DNA of 64,000 bases from Rutidosis leptorrhynchoides (GCF_046630445.1 NC_092335.1:308001-372000), one strand, 5' to 3'; counted from the first letter of the stretch, positions 1-9,392 are shown. Notes: generated by a model not told the origin, from the letters alone. Translations and numbers: made by a program.

Positions 1-292
1 TATTCGCCGAAGAATCAAATCTTTTAGATTTTGAAGATTTTCTTTAAATCCATTAAATTTCGGGAATCAACCACATCTACGTCAAAAGATTTGACGAAAC
101 ATTATTTCTTCATTTCACTCTTTTGTGATAACTACATTCGTACTCTTCGAATAATCAGATTATTTTATCCCTATTACCCAATGGTAATAAAAATCTAGTT
201 TTCAACTTATATTCGTCATGAAAACATTTTTATTGTTAGCCATGACGACCTCACTCAAATTTCGGGACGAAATTTCTTTAACGGGTAGGTAC
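1..292 (+). mobile_element. B0: 3' end of internal region of a non-autonomous LTR retrotransposon
   Basis: This stretch is the reverse complement, with divergence, of the internal sequence next to the 3' LTR of B1-B4 (for example 5806-6100). It ends in the family's PPT-like segment, AACGGGTAGGTACTG, directly before an LTR start at 293. B0 is therefore on the + strand, opposite to B1-B4, and its 5' part lies left of the window. No coding region is visible in this piece. Confidence 0.8.
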
Positions 293-356
293 TGTGACGA
301 CCCGGGAATTTTCGACCAAATTTAAACTTTAATCTTTATATGTTTCCGACACGATA
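293..356 (+). mobile_element. B0 3' LTR, first piece
   Basis: The LTR starts TGTGACGACCCG, the same terminus that B1-B3 show on the other strand. It is broken at 356 by the chromovirus and resumes at 31887. The five bases 352-356 (CGATA) are repeated at 31882-31886. Confidence 0.8.
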
Positions 357-540
357 TGTGATGACCCGAAAATTTTTGACTTATTTAAACCAATTCTCTA
401 TACGATTTATTATTTTAACACGCTAAACAAAGTCTGTTAGATTGAGTCTCAAAATTTTAGAATTGTTTCATATATACAATTACCTTTGATTACTCTCGAC
501 GATTCATGAACAATTATATGTATGTATATATATATGTACA

Positions 541-1205
541 AGTAAAAACGACTTTCCTACAGTAAAACCCTATTTGCTACAGTAAAACACTATTTGCTAC
601 AGTAAAACACTATTTGCTACAGTGAAACTGTATTTTGCTACAGTGCTACAGTGAAAACGACTTTGCTACAGTGATTTGCTACAGTAAACACTATTTGCTA
701 CAGTAAACACTATTTGCTACAGTAAACACTATTTGTTGCTGTAAAACACTATGAGCCTAGGTCTGCTGGTTCTGAGAGATCACAAGCTGGTACTGATTCT
801 ACTGATATTGATCAGCAACCTTCTGTTGCTGCTCACTCATCTGAACCAGCTGATGATCAAGATGCTGTGTATTCTACAACCAGCTATTTGATGAACCAGC
901 ATCCGATTGAGCAGATTATTTGCTACAGTAAAACACTATTTGCTACAGTAAACACTATTTGCTACAGTAAACACTATTTGTTGCTGTAAAACACTATGAG
1001 CCTAGGTCTGCTGGTTCTGAGAGATCACAAGCTGGTACTGATTCTACTTATATTGATCAGCAACCTTCTGTTGCTGCTCACTCATCTGAACCAGCTGATG
1101 ATCAAGATGCTGTGTGTTCTACAACCAGCTATTTGATGAACCAGCATCCGATTGAGCAGATTATTTGCTACAGTAAAACACTATTTGCTACAGTAACACT
1201 ATTTG
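541..1205 (+). repeat. ctacagt-rich tandem repeats in U3 of the 5' LTR
   Basis: Units of the form ctacagtaaaacactatttg (19-20 bp) recur many times upstream of the TATA box, interrupted by two copies of a 168-bp foreign segment. The matching block in the 3' LTR is about 30060-30690 and has one 19-bp unit fewer. Confidence 0.85.
753..1165 (+). repeat. Tandem duplicate of a captured coding-like segment in the LTR (copies at 753-920 and 998-1165)
   Basis: Both copies are open in one frame for about 55 codons. The translation is Ser/Ala/Asp-rich and ends in MNQHPIEQII. That ending resembles the HPIxQIIG motif at the start of the Ty1/copia reverse transcriptase region. The period is 245 bp. The same pair is in the 3' LTR at 30240-30407 and 30485-30652. 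This is a fragment, not a gene. Confidence 0.6.
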
Positions 1206-1242
1206 ATGTCGACGAACTACCAAACAAAAACAGAAAAGGCGG

Positions 1243-1320
1243 CCATGCGATCGCATGGCAAAAACACTAAAAACTCATGCGATCGCATGAGCTACAGTAA
1301 ACGGAAAAGTAATATAAATA
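1243..1320 (+). promoter_or_regulatory. LTR core promoter: two GATC-centred palindromes and a TATA box
   Basis: Perfect palindromes lie at 1243-1258 (ccatgcgatcgcatgg) and 1274-1291 (ctcatgcgatcgcatgag). Their centres are 32 bp apart. A TATA box (tataaata) is at 1313-1320, about 30 bp after the second centre. The 3' LTR copies are at 30730-30745, 30761-30778 and 30800-30807. The same spacing recurs in the LTR of B4. Confidence 0.7.
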
Positions 1321-2396
1321 CGCCTGTTTTGCTCGACGAATTATCACATATTTTTTCTTCAGTAATAAAAATTTATATTTAAATTATAATTATAATTTTA
1401 AATTTAAGTTTAATAATAATAAAGTATATTCGAGGGTGTTTTAATTCGGGTTTTAAACCACTTTAAGCTAAGGAAATATTGAGTATTGTTCGGGGTATTG
1501 TTCTTGAATCCAAGGCCAACCATACAGTCTTCTACCATCATTACGTCTACGCAATTTGCCTACAATATTGAGTCTCAATATTGAACTGTGAGTTTATAGT
1601 CTCCCTTTTTTAAATACTTTAAATATTTTTGGGCTGAGAATATATGCAATTTATTTTAAACGCGATAAGACACAAGTACATACTAAATTCTACACTGAGT
1701 TAAACCGAAAATCCCTTAGCTTTGGTAACTAGTAGCTGCCAGTACATAGGATATGGACTGGTGGGCGCGAATAATTGTATATGGATCCATAGGGCTTGAC
1801 ATCCCCGTCCGAGCTAGAGCACTAGCCTTTTAACGGACGTATGTTATTTGAGTTTAAGACACGTTGGTTTGCGTGTATTAAAACGAATGGGGTAATTATC
1901 ACTATAGCGTTAAGTTTAGTTACCAGGGTGCTCTGTTACGTAGAATCTATTGATAAACTTTTGATGAAATCTTGTGGTCTATCTTTATATATGTTTATGA
2001 CTCGAGCAATTAAACCTATAACTCACCAACATTCGTGTTGAATTTTTAGCATGTTTTATTCTCAGGTCCTTAGAATGCTTCCGTTGTGATGTGCTTGTTG
2101 CCTGCATGGAGTCTCTCATGCTTTGTACAAAGTTTATTGCATTCAAAATAAAACTGCGTTGTGTAATAAATAATTGGACTGTGATGTCAACCTGTAAATT
2201 AAAGACTTATGTATTTCGGGGTTTTGCTTATACCTAAGCACTCGCCCACATGTTTATAACTTTCTATGTTTAGAAAGTTACTTATTTTAATGAATGCAAT
2301 ATTTTATCAAAACGTATCATATAGAGGTCAAAACCTCACTGTGGAATCAATGATTAACGTGCCGCGTCAATAGCAATTTTGACGGGTCGTTACAGT

Positions 2397-2411
2397 TGGT
2401 ATCCGAGCTTG
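2397..2411 (+). promoter_or_regulatory. Primer binding site, tRNA-iMet type with one mismatch
   Basis: TGGTATCCGAGC lies two bases after the 5' LTR. The usual plant site is TGGTATCAGAGC, complementary to the 3' end of initiator tRNA-Met; here one A is C. B1-B4 have the unaltered 12-mer. Confidence 0.8.
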
Positions 2412-2589
2412 AGGTCATAGGGAACCAGAAATTACATTATTGTGTTTAACTGGTAATTGTTAGGATGCATTAGTGAGTCTGGACTATGACCATATCTGTT
2501 TTTCCTGATTTTTGCTTATTATTTGGTCAAAAACATTATATGTGATATATTTATATGCTAACGTAATTGTTGTTTCAATTATGTGATAG

Positions 2590-2956
2590 ATGACTTCTTC
2601 TAATCCTATCATTTTGTACGACTCGGAATCGGACACTGAATCTATTCTATCCACAACTGAAAAGGGCGTTCCAATACCTATTAAAGAAGAAATTGTGTTA
2701 GCCGGGGAATCTCAACTCCCGGTAAACCCAGAGGAGGTTCCAGCTCCACCCAGCTTTAGTTTTCCGGAGCCACAATATCGTTGGCATGGACCCATGATCC
2801 CTGGAGTAAAAGAGGATCGTCCATTTCTAAACAAATATGGACATTGGTCCAGATATACCGCCGACGGGCGGGTTGTGCCGATTACGCCTGGCAGATTTCG
2901 GTTCATGACCACCGGTACATATTCTTGCAGTTCGTCATCATATTCTCCTACACATG
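2590..2956 (+). pseudogene. Chromovirus upstream ORF (pre-gag), 5' part, interrupted by B1
   Basis: An ATG-initiated frame starts about 190 bp after the PBS. It encodes 122 codons of an acidic, Ser/Pro-rich protein beginning MTSSNPIILYDSESD. B1 interrupts it in the codon after ...SPTH. The frame continues at 12266, after one TSD copy, without a shift, so the uninterrupted ORF would have been 228 codons plus stop. It is separate from gag, which begins 450 bp later. I recognise no domain. Extra ORFs upstream of gag are known in some plant Ty3/gypsy lineages such as Ogre, but the family here is not identified. Confidence 0.75.
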
Positions 2957-4940
2957 TGAAAGGACCCGTTCATATACATTATAAACGATTCACAATAGTT
3001 GATTACATCGCGAGGTATTTGACCTCTATATGATACGTTTTACAAACATTGCATTCGTTTTTAAAAGACAAACTTTCTTTACATCAAAAATTGACGGCAT
3101 GCATACCATTTCATATTACATCCAACTATAATTGACTTAATATTAATCTTGATGAACTCAACGACTCGAATGCAACGTCTTTCAAAGTATGTCTTGAATG
3201 ACTCCAAGTAATATCCTTAAAATGAGCTAATGCACAGCGGAAGATTTCTTTAATACCTGAGAATAAACATGCTTTAAAGTGTCAACCAAAAGGTTGGTGA
3301 GTTCATTAGTTTATCATAATCCATCATTTCCGTAATAGTAATAGACCACAAGATTTCAGTTTCTATAAATATCCGTACACTCGCAAGTGTATAAAAGTAT
3401 TCTATAAGTTGTAGGCACCCGGTAACAAGCCTTAACGTTCATGTTTTACCCTCTGAAGTACACCAGATCAGGTGTGTTTAAAATAACCTCGAAGTACTAA
3501 AGCATCCCATAGTCAGGATGGGGTTTGTCAGACCCAATAGATCTATCTTTAGGATTCGCGCCTACCGTACATAGACAAGTAGTTTAATGTTACCAAGTTA
3601 AGGGTATATTTCTGGTTTAAACCCACATAGAATTAGTTTTAGTACTTGTGCCTATTTCGTAAAACATTTATAAATCAGCGCATGTATTCTCAGCCCAAAA
3701 ATATATATAAAAAGGGAGCAAATGAAACTCACAATACTGTATTTTGTAGCAATTATGTATATGACGGCACTGAACAAGTGCAGGGTTTGTCTCGGATTCA
3801 CGAACCTATATTAAGTATATATATTTATATGTTGGTCAATATCTGTCTAACAATTTAGGTCAAGTCGTAGTGTATCACAATCCTAATGCTCGAGACCGAC
3901 ATGCAAAAGTCAACAAAAGTCAACTTGACCCAAAATGACTTTCAAAATCTATACATGTTTATTATATAACTTATATATAGTAGTTTTATATATTTAAATA
4001 TATTTATCAGATCTTATTATACTAAATAATACAAGTCATTTATTAATAAATAAAAATTTATATTAAAATTCATATATGATAAAAATATACTTTTATATAT
4101 CTCAAGTAATAAAATTTATAAAATTCACTTAATATCATAAAAATATAGTGGTATGTATTATAATTGTAATTACATTACGTGTGGTAAAAATATCTTTGTA
4201 CGCATATTTATTTGATAAAATAATATTGATAATAATAATAATGATAAAAATAATAAAATGATAGTTTTAATAAAAATATTAATTTTTAGTAATAAAGATA
4301 ATTTTAGTAATAACATCAACTGATAACAGTTATAATAATCGTTTTAATAATAATATTAAAATTAATGATAATTCAGTTGACCATATCTTTTAATCCGTTC
4401 ATCGAAACCACACGATTTCTAAATGAAAAGTTATTAATTTTTTTCTTCAGATTTTCAACGACATGCATATCATATAACTTATCTCAGTAGCATATGTATC
4501 AAATTCGTGATTTATCATAAACTATTTAACGACGAAACTAAGCATACAAACATGCATAATCATATATACTCGAGCACTAGTCAGGGATACACTATTAATA
4601 TATAAAAGATAAGATATGAATGCTCACGTATCAATATTGTGATTCAATATTGCAGGAAAGTACGTAGACGCAACGAAAATGATAAACGTTAGGTTGATCT
4701 CACGAGCAATACCCTCGATCAATACCCATAACCTTCATAGCTATAACCCATAATTTCCTTAGCTCTATCCCATTTGAAAACTTATTTTGAAATCGTCTGA
4801 ATATAACTCCGTCGTAGTATTTTATGTATACTAATAATATCTTGAAATAATACTAAGTAAATATATATGTAATTCGATTGAGAGAGTTTAGAGAAATATA
4901 TTTTCAAGTTTTTATGAAATAATGAAACCTATTGAATTCT

Positions 4941-4947
4941 ATTTATA
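4941..4947 (-). promoter_or_regulatory. TATA box of B1 3' LTR
   Basis: TATAAAT on the minus strand, immediately downstream (in sense) of the minisatellite at 4958-5254. The equivalent in the 5' LTR, the one that would drive the element, is 11396-11402. Confidence 0.5.
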
Positions 4948-4957
4948 ATAGATTTTT

Positions 4958-5254
4958 GAATTATTAAAGTGAATTATTAAAGTATGAATTATTAAAGTGA
5001 ATTATTAAAGTATAAATTATTAAAATGAATTATTAAAGTATGAATTATTAAAGTATGAATTATTAAAGTATGAATTATTAAAGTATGAATTATTAAAGTG
5101 AATTATTAAAGTATAAATTATTAAAAGGAATTATTAAAGTATGAATTATTAAAGTATGAATTATTAAAGTGAATTATTAAAGTATGAATTATTAAAGTGA
5201 ATTATTAAAGTATGAATTATTAAAGTGAATTATTAAAGTATGAATTATTAAAGT
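4958..5254 (+). repeat. gaattattaaagt minisatellite, B1 3' LTR
   Basis: Alternating 13-bp (gaattattaaagt) and 15-bp (gaattattaaagtat) units, about 20 in a row. The same array occurs at 11413-11709 (B1), 17539-17703 and 26184-26348 (B2), 34631-34931 and 41189-41479 (B3), always just upstream of the LTR TATA box. B4 lacks it. Confidence 0.9.
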
Positions 5255-5805
5255 TAAAGTAAAGTAAAAGTAAAGTAAAGGTAAAGTTAAAGTATAGTAA
5301 AAGTATAAAACTATGTACGTATAATACGCGTATAAAAAAATATATAATATTAATTTAAATCGTTTTATATATTTAATAAAATAAAATATAAATATCGTTA
5401 TCTTTATCATACTGGTTAAGTATTGAGTTGTCAAAAAGAATAGATTTCTTAAATCACAGTGGACCTCATAACATAGGCCCGTAATCATATCATAATGTAT
5501 CTGATAATTCAATTATTTGATATTATCTATTAATTCTGTCGATAAATATATCGAAACAAATATGTTCATGTAAAGTATCATATATCTAATACTTTGTTAA
5601 TGTTTTCAGTTAATATTATATATTATATATACATATCTATATACACATAATTGTTCGTGAATCGTCGAACACGGTCAAAGGGTAATTGATTACATGAATG
5701 TAGTTCCAAACTTTTTTGAGATTCAACATTACAAATTCTGCTTATCGTGTCGGAAACATATAAAGGTTAAGTTTAAATTTGGTCGGAAATTTTCGGGTCG
5801 TCACA

Positions 5806-5835
5806 GTACCTACCCGTTAAAGAAATTTCGTCCCG
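5806..5835 (-). promoter_or_regulatory. B1 polypurine-tract region
   Basis: In sense the sequence before the 3' LTR is TTTAACGGGTAGGTAC. The purine run is interrupted by C and T, unlike the chromovirus PPT AAGGGGGAGG. The same interrupted form is kept in B0, B2, B3 and (with one change) B4. Confidence 0.65.
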
Positions 5836-6159
5836 AAATTTGATCGAGGTCGTCATGGCTAACTATAAAAATGTTTTCATGACGAATATGAGTTGATAAA
5901 TAGAGTTTTATCATCATTGAGTAATATAGATAAAACAATTTGATTACGCGAAGAGTATAAGTGAAGCTATCGCAAGAGAGTGAAATGAGTAAACGTATAT
6001 TCGTTTTAACCGATGACGTAGTTATGATTGATTTTCGGAATTCATGGGATTTAAAGAAAATCTTTGCAATAAGATTTGGTTCTTCGGCGATTAAGGAAAT
6101 CAGGATCTTCTTTGATTAAATGCGATAATCTGTCTCGATTTCTCTGTCTGATATTTTAC

Positions 6160-6166
6160 TATAATT
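6160..6166 (+). promoter_or_regulatory. TATA box upstream of the B1 antisense ORF
   Basis: TATAATT lies 82 bp upstream of the ATG at 6248, within a conserved block followed by a C-rich leader (ccaccccc). The equivalents are TATAAAT in B2 (18810), B3 (36032) and B4 (54316). Confidence 0.5.
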
Positions 6167-6247
6167 CCACCCCCTTCGTTTCTTTATTTCCACAGCTCAC
6201 ACCTTCTAGTCTTTCTCCCCAATTCATACTTTAAAGCATTCGTTAAT

Positions 6248-6421
6248 ATGCTTCATCCAGTATTGATTCTTGATATACTCTTAACTTTCATATCTGTCAT
6301 TCTTCTTTTTCATCTACCACCGGAGGAAGTTATTTTCTTCTACCATTACCTTGGGGTTATTGTGTTTTTTATTCTCCCATGTCTTTATATTGCTATACGC
6401 ATTGATATACATGGTTTGTAA
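6248..6421 (+). CDS. Antisense ORF of the B family, copy B1: 57-aa two-helix membrane peptide
   Basis: An ATG-to-TAA frame of 58 codons lies on the strand opposite to the element, about 440 bp from its 3' LTR. Residues 5-21 and 35-50 are hydrophobic enough to be membrane helices. They are separated by a short loop with PPEE (24-27), and the tail ends IDIHGL. The same 58-codon frame is intact in B2 (19512-19685), B3 (36102-36275) and B4 (54390-54563). B1 and B4 share 38 of 57 residues by my alignment. Codons such as those for LPPEE vary at third positions between copies, as expected for coding sequence. I do not recognise the family. It is too short to score well by standard gene finding, and expression is unknown. 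Confidence 0.6.
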   Translation: MLHPVLILDILLTFISVILLFHLPPEEVIFFYHYLGVIVFFILPCLYIAIRIDIHGL

Positions 6422-6743
6422 TTTCGGGATTGTTATCGGGCTTTATATTCTCCATTATATTTCGGAGCTTCATGCTTTCGTTTTCTCTTCCCGACCTTAA
6501 GTCAAGCGGATAATGGTCCAGAATTCATAGATATGAATTTTTGGATGAACATAGTTAATGTTCCAATAAGAAAATCTTAATGGCACGATCTTGATTTGGC
6601 AAATTACCAGAATATCCGAAAATACAGAGCTATCAAGATGATATGTTCTTAATATGTTTGAAAATTGGGTAGAATGTAAGAGTCGTGTAAATAGTACATG
6701 ATGACGGTATGTTCTGTGAATCATCACGTTCCATTAGAAACTC

Positions 6744-6806
6744 AGCATGACTTACTGTAATATAATCACGTTGATCAAGTGTCATTATATTATACTAACT
6801 CATGCT
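6744..6806. other. 63-bp conserved inverted repeat, B1
   Basis: Two 25-nt arms match at 21 of 25 positions around a 13-nt centre (cgttgatcaagtg). The left arm begins agcatgacttactgtaatat. The same 63-bp unit is at 20095-20157 (B2), 36685-36747 (B3) and 54983-55045 (B4), and is among the best conserved internal stretches. Confidence 0.7.
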
Positions 6807-7054
6807 TCAATTCTCAACACTACTTCAAAAACATTCCTATTTTAAATTCAATTTTTTTTTTTTTTAGAATTTAGAAACTAACAAAGTTTCTTTTTATGTT
6901 TAACGCAGATATTGCGAAGAGATAAAAGATTTCGGATAAGAATAGTTGTGAAAATATCTTCAGGAATATCGAAGATATTATAATAAAAGATACAATAATA
7001 TGGATGATGAAGAAGATTTGTCTGTGAAGGTTTAGAATAAGAAGTAAGTTGTTT

Positions 7055-7363
7055 GCTAACGATTTCAGTAGACACTGAATCATTTGGATCCTTTGAAGGC
7101 AGGTTTAGTCTTTGAGATTTGTCCACAGCCTCCTTCATGGTCTGCTCAATCCATTTTCCAGTTTCAAACCTTCTCTTTTTCTCAGCTTTATCACCATACT
7201 ATTCTTTATCATCAAACTTTTGACTGTTAAAGTCGTTTACAGTTTTTGCTGCTTCATCAACATTTTTCCAATTTCGTAGAACTAGTTCATGGTTTGGGAT
7301 GTTTTTCAGAAAATTCACATTCGAAGTATGTAAGTCTAGGAGATAGACGTTATATGTATAACT
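7055..7363 (-). pseudogene. Captured poly(A)-binding protein fragment, B1
   Basis: In the sense of the element the frame reads, in pieces, NVYLLDL, DEAAKTVNDFNSQKFDDKE, then TAG (7199-7201), then KWIEQTMKEAVDKSQRLNL. This matches cytosolic PABP from the start of RRM3 (NVYVKNL), through the end of RRM3 (DDAAKAVE..NGKKFDDKEWYVGKAQKK) and the linker, to the start of RRM4 (EQSMKEAxDKxQGxNLYxKNLDDS). The TAG stands where PABP has the Trp of KEW. The middle of RRM3 is missing. The frame is broken, so no PABP product is expected. All four B copies carry the same segment and the same stop. Confidence 0.8.
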
Positions 7364-8142
7364 TTTGACGTAAAATTATCGCGAAATTCAAAATACTGAT
7401 TGCTAATTCCCAGTAGTTGGTGTGACAATTATTGTTACAGGATGTAGGTGAGTACATGATGGGGTTTTAATGAAAAAGTATAGTGGCTTTTCGGAGAGGC
7501 TTAAGTCGAAGGTTAATGAAGTTGTTGATAAGTTTACTGCTAATGTGGCGAGATATGAAAGGTTCCCCGGTAACAATGATGAAGAGGTAATTGTTATAAT
7601 AAGGTTTATTCGTATAAACAAATGAAGGTGATTTGCTGGAGCTGTGACAAAACTGTCTATTTTGGAAAGAGACTGAAAAATTATATTTGGTAATAAATAT
7701 CAAAGGATCTGACACGGATACGTGTTAAACTATAACTTTGGTTTCGAGAGCTTTTCAGATGCATGACAGTGGGTAATATGTGGTTGGATCATCATCTCGC
7801 ATGTCTTTAGGAATTTTGAAGTGTTTGAACACATATTGTAATTGTTAATATACATATGATGTTCTAAGATTTTGAATGATACAAATATTTTTTGTGAGTT
7901 CCATGAATAGAAATGAAGTTCTAGGACAGTTTTGAAGTCAAAGTATAGTTTTGAAAGATGTAGGAATCTAAGAGTGATGATTTCGGTTATATCTTGAATC
8001 AAATTCTGAGATTTCAAAATCAGAATATGTAATTAGATTTTGAATGAGTATGGTTATTTTGATTTCTATAAAAGAATGTATATTGTTGTGAAAGTAGGGA
8101 GTATAATGGATGATTTGCTGAATCAGATTCGAAGAATGTAAC

Positions 8143-8210
8143 ATATTAATTGTGAATTTATATATCTCTCGGGTATTACCTACCCGTTAAAAAAATTTCA
8201 CAATTAATAT
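8143..8210. other. Hairpin presenting a PPT-like motif, B1
   Basis: Arms atattaattgtgaa (8143-8156) and ttcacaattaatat (8197-8210) are perfect inverted repeats. Between them lies the 20-mer TTAACGGGTAGGTAATACCC on the minus strand (8190-8171). The motif repeats the core of the element's own PPT and also occurs in the chromovirus leader at 12867. Equivalents: 21507-21526 (B2), 38083-38102 (B3), 56175-56194 (B4). Confidence 0.7.
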
Positions 8211-8548
8211 TTTGTACAAAAGAATTTTATTACAGTCTTTATGGAAATATATATGTGTATATTTCTTCAGATGTAATATTGATTTAATGAGTTAATATTA
8301 AATTAAACTCATTTGATTTATGGTTAAGGCTAGGATAGATAATTTCTAAACTTTAGAAATTACATAATCGCCGTAGAATGTTTCTCCAATGAAGTTATGA
8401 ATCAATACTTCATCGTTGTGGTATTCCTTGGTATCTACATGGCGTATGACGTCGATGCTCGTAGGACAGATTGTGAAGTTGAGGTTTGCGATGCGGTTGT
8501 TGTTGGTGGTGGTAATGGTACTGTTGATGTTGTTGATGGTGGTACTGG

Positions 8549-8995
8549 TTATGCTGCTGGTGCTGCTGCTGGTGTTTGTAACCTTTGCACCATATTCTCC
8601 AAAGCCACTACCCGAGCGCGAAGCTCGTTGACTTCTTCTATTACACCGGGGTGATTGTCGGTTCGGACGAGCGGATAAATAAGATCTAGAATTTGGTGTA
8701 GTATACAATTATGACGAGATACTCTGGAAATGAGAGAGAAAATGGTGTTTCGGACAGGTTCGCCGGTAAGTGCTTCAGGTTCATTGCCAAGAGGGCAATG
8801 TGGTGGATGAAAGGGATCGCCTTCTTCTTGTCTCCAATGGTTAAGTAGATTATGAACCCATCCCCAATTCATCCAGAATAGATGATGGCTAATTGGTTGA
8901 TCCATTCCGGTCACACTGCTTTCGGAGCTCATGTGGAAATCCATATCGGCATAGCTGTCGGAATTCGAGGAACTCGAACTGGTTGAGGGATCCAT
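8549..8995 (-). CDS. B-family short pre-gag ORF, copy B1 (148 aa)
   Basis: The ATG is about 400 bp after the PBS. The protein has an acidic Ser-rich N-terminus, then a conserved core (MDQPISHHLFWMNWGWV, about residues 31-47), and a C-terminal heptad-like segment (ELRARVVALENMVQRLQ) that should form a coiled coil. It ends in an Ala/Pro tail. Copies at 22558-22992, 39148-39582 and 56829-57389 are intact and very similar; the B4 copy extends to 186 aa. It may be a gag-like N-terminal piece, or the counterpart of the chromovirus upstream ORF, which sits at the same place relative to the PBS. It has no zinc knuckle or protease. Confidence 0.7.
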   Translation of the reverse strand: MDPSTSSSSSNSDSYADMDFHMSSESSVTGMDQPISHHLFWMNWGWVHNLLNHWRQEEGDPFHPPHCPLGNEPEALTGEPVRNTIFSLISRVSRHNCILHQILDLIYPLVRTDNHPGVIEEVNELRARVVALENMVQRLQTPAAAPAA

Positions 8996-9392
8996 CTTGT
9001 ATGATCAGGAAAAGAATTTTTTTTTTTTGGTATGAAATAGATTGTAGAATTTAGATTTGGTATTCTTCAATACATAATTTACATATGTATATATAATACC
9101 AAAATCCCATAAATTACGGAGGAATCTTTGAAAGATGTCAGTCAAAGTTCACAGTAACAGATATTCTAAGATAAGAATTCGTCTATACACTATTATGCAA
9201 TAAATGTAGAAAAACGCGTCTAGACTTAAGAATGATAAGCAGGTAATTTCCTAAGGATGGTAAGTAGATGATTTCCGACTAAAAATGATAAGCAAAACTT
9301 TTGATATGCAGACACGGTCGAAGTCCAGACTCACTAATGCATCTTAACAACTATCAGTTAGACACACTAATGCAAGACCTGGTTCGCTAAGA

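Larger units (their letters stand above)
357..2394 (+). repeat. 5' LTR of the chromovirus (2038 bp)
   Basis: It is colinear with 29863-31881. By eye I noticed roughly a dozen substitutions plus one extra 19-bp unit of the ctacagtaaacactatttg repeat, which accounts for the length difference (2038 versus 2019). Ends are TG and CA with imperfect inverted termini. Confidence 0.93.
2957..5805 (-). repeat. B1 3' LTR (2849 bp)
   Basis: Exactly as long as 9412-12260 and nearly identical; the one difference I noticed is an A/G change inside the minisatellite near 5022. Sense termini are TGTGACGACCCG and CGGGTCCTTTCA. Confidence 0.93.

Noticed and set aside
3646-3858. Short + strand ORF in B1 LTR, also at 10101-10313
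   Set aside because: Lies inside an LTR, duplicated only because the LTR is, and is disrupted or different in B2 and B3; no coding signature.
5192-5512. 106-codon minus-strand frame rich in Tyr/Leu/Phe in the B1 LTR
   Set aside because: It is translation of the gaattattaaagt minisatellite and AT-rich DNA.
8397-8654. Val/Gly-rich + strand frame in B1 (and equivalents in B2-B4)
   Set aside because: Antisense shadow of the short pre-gag ORF and its Ala/Pro/Thr-coding extension; unlike the 57-aa antisense ORF its start and end are not shared.
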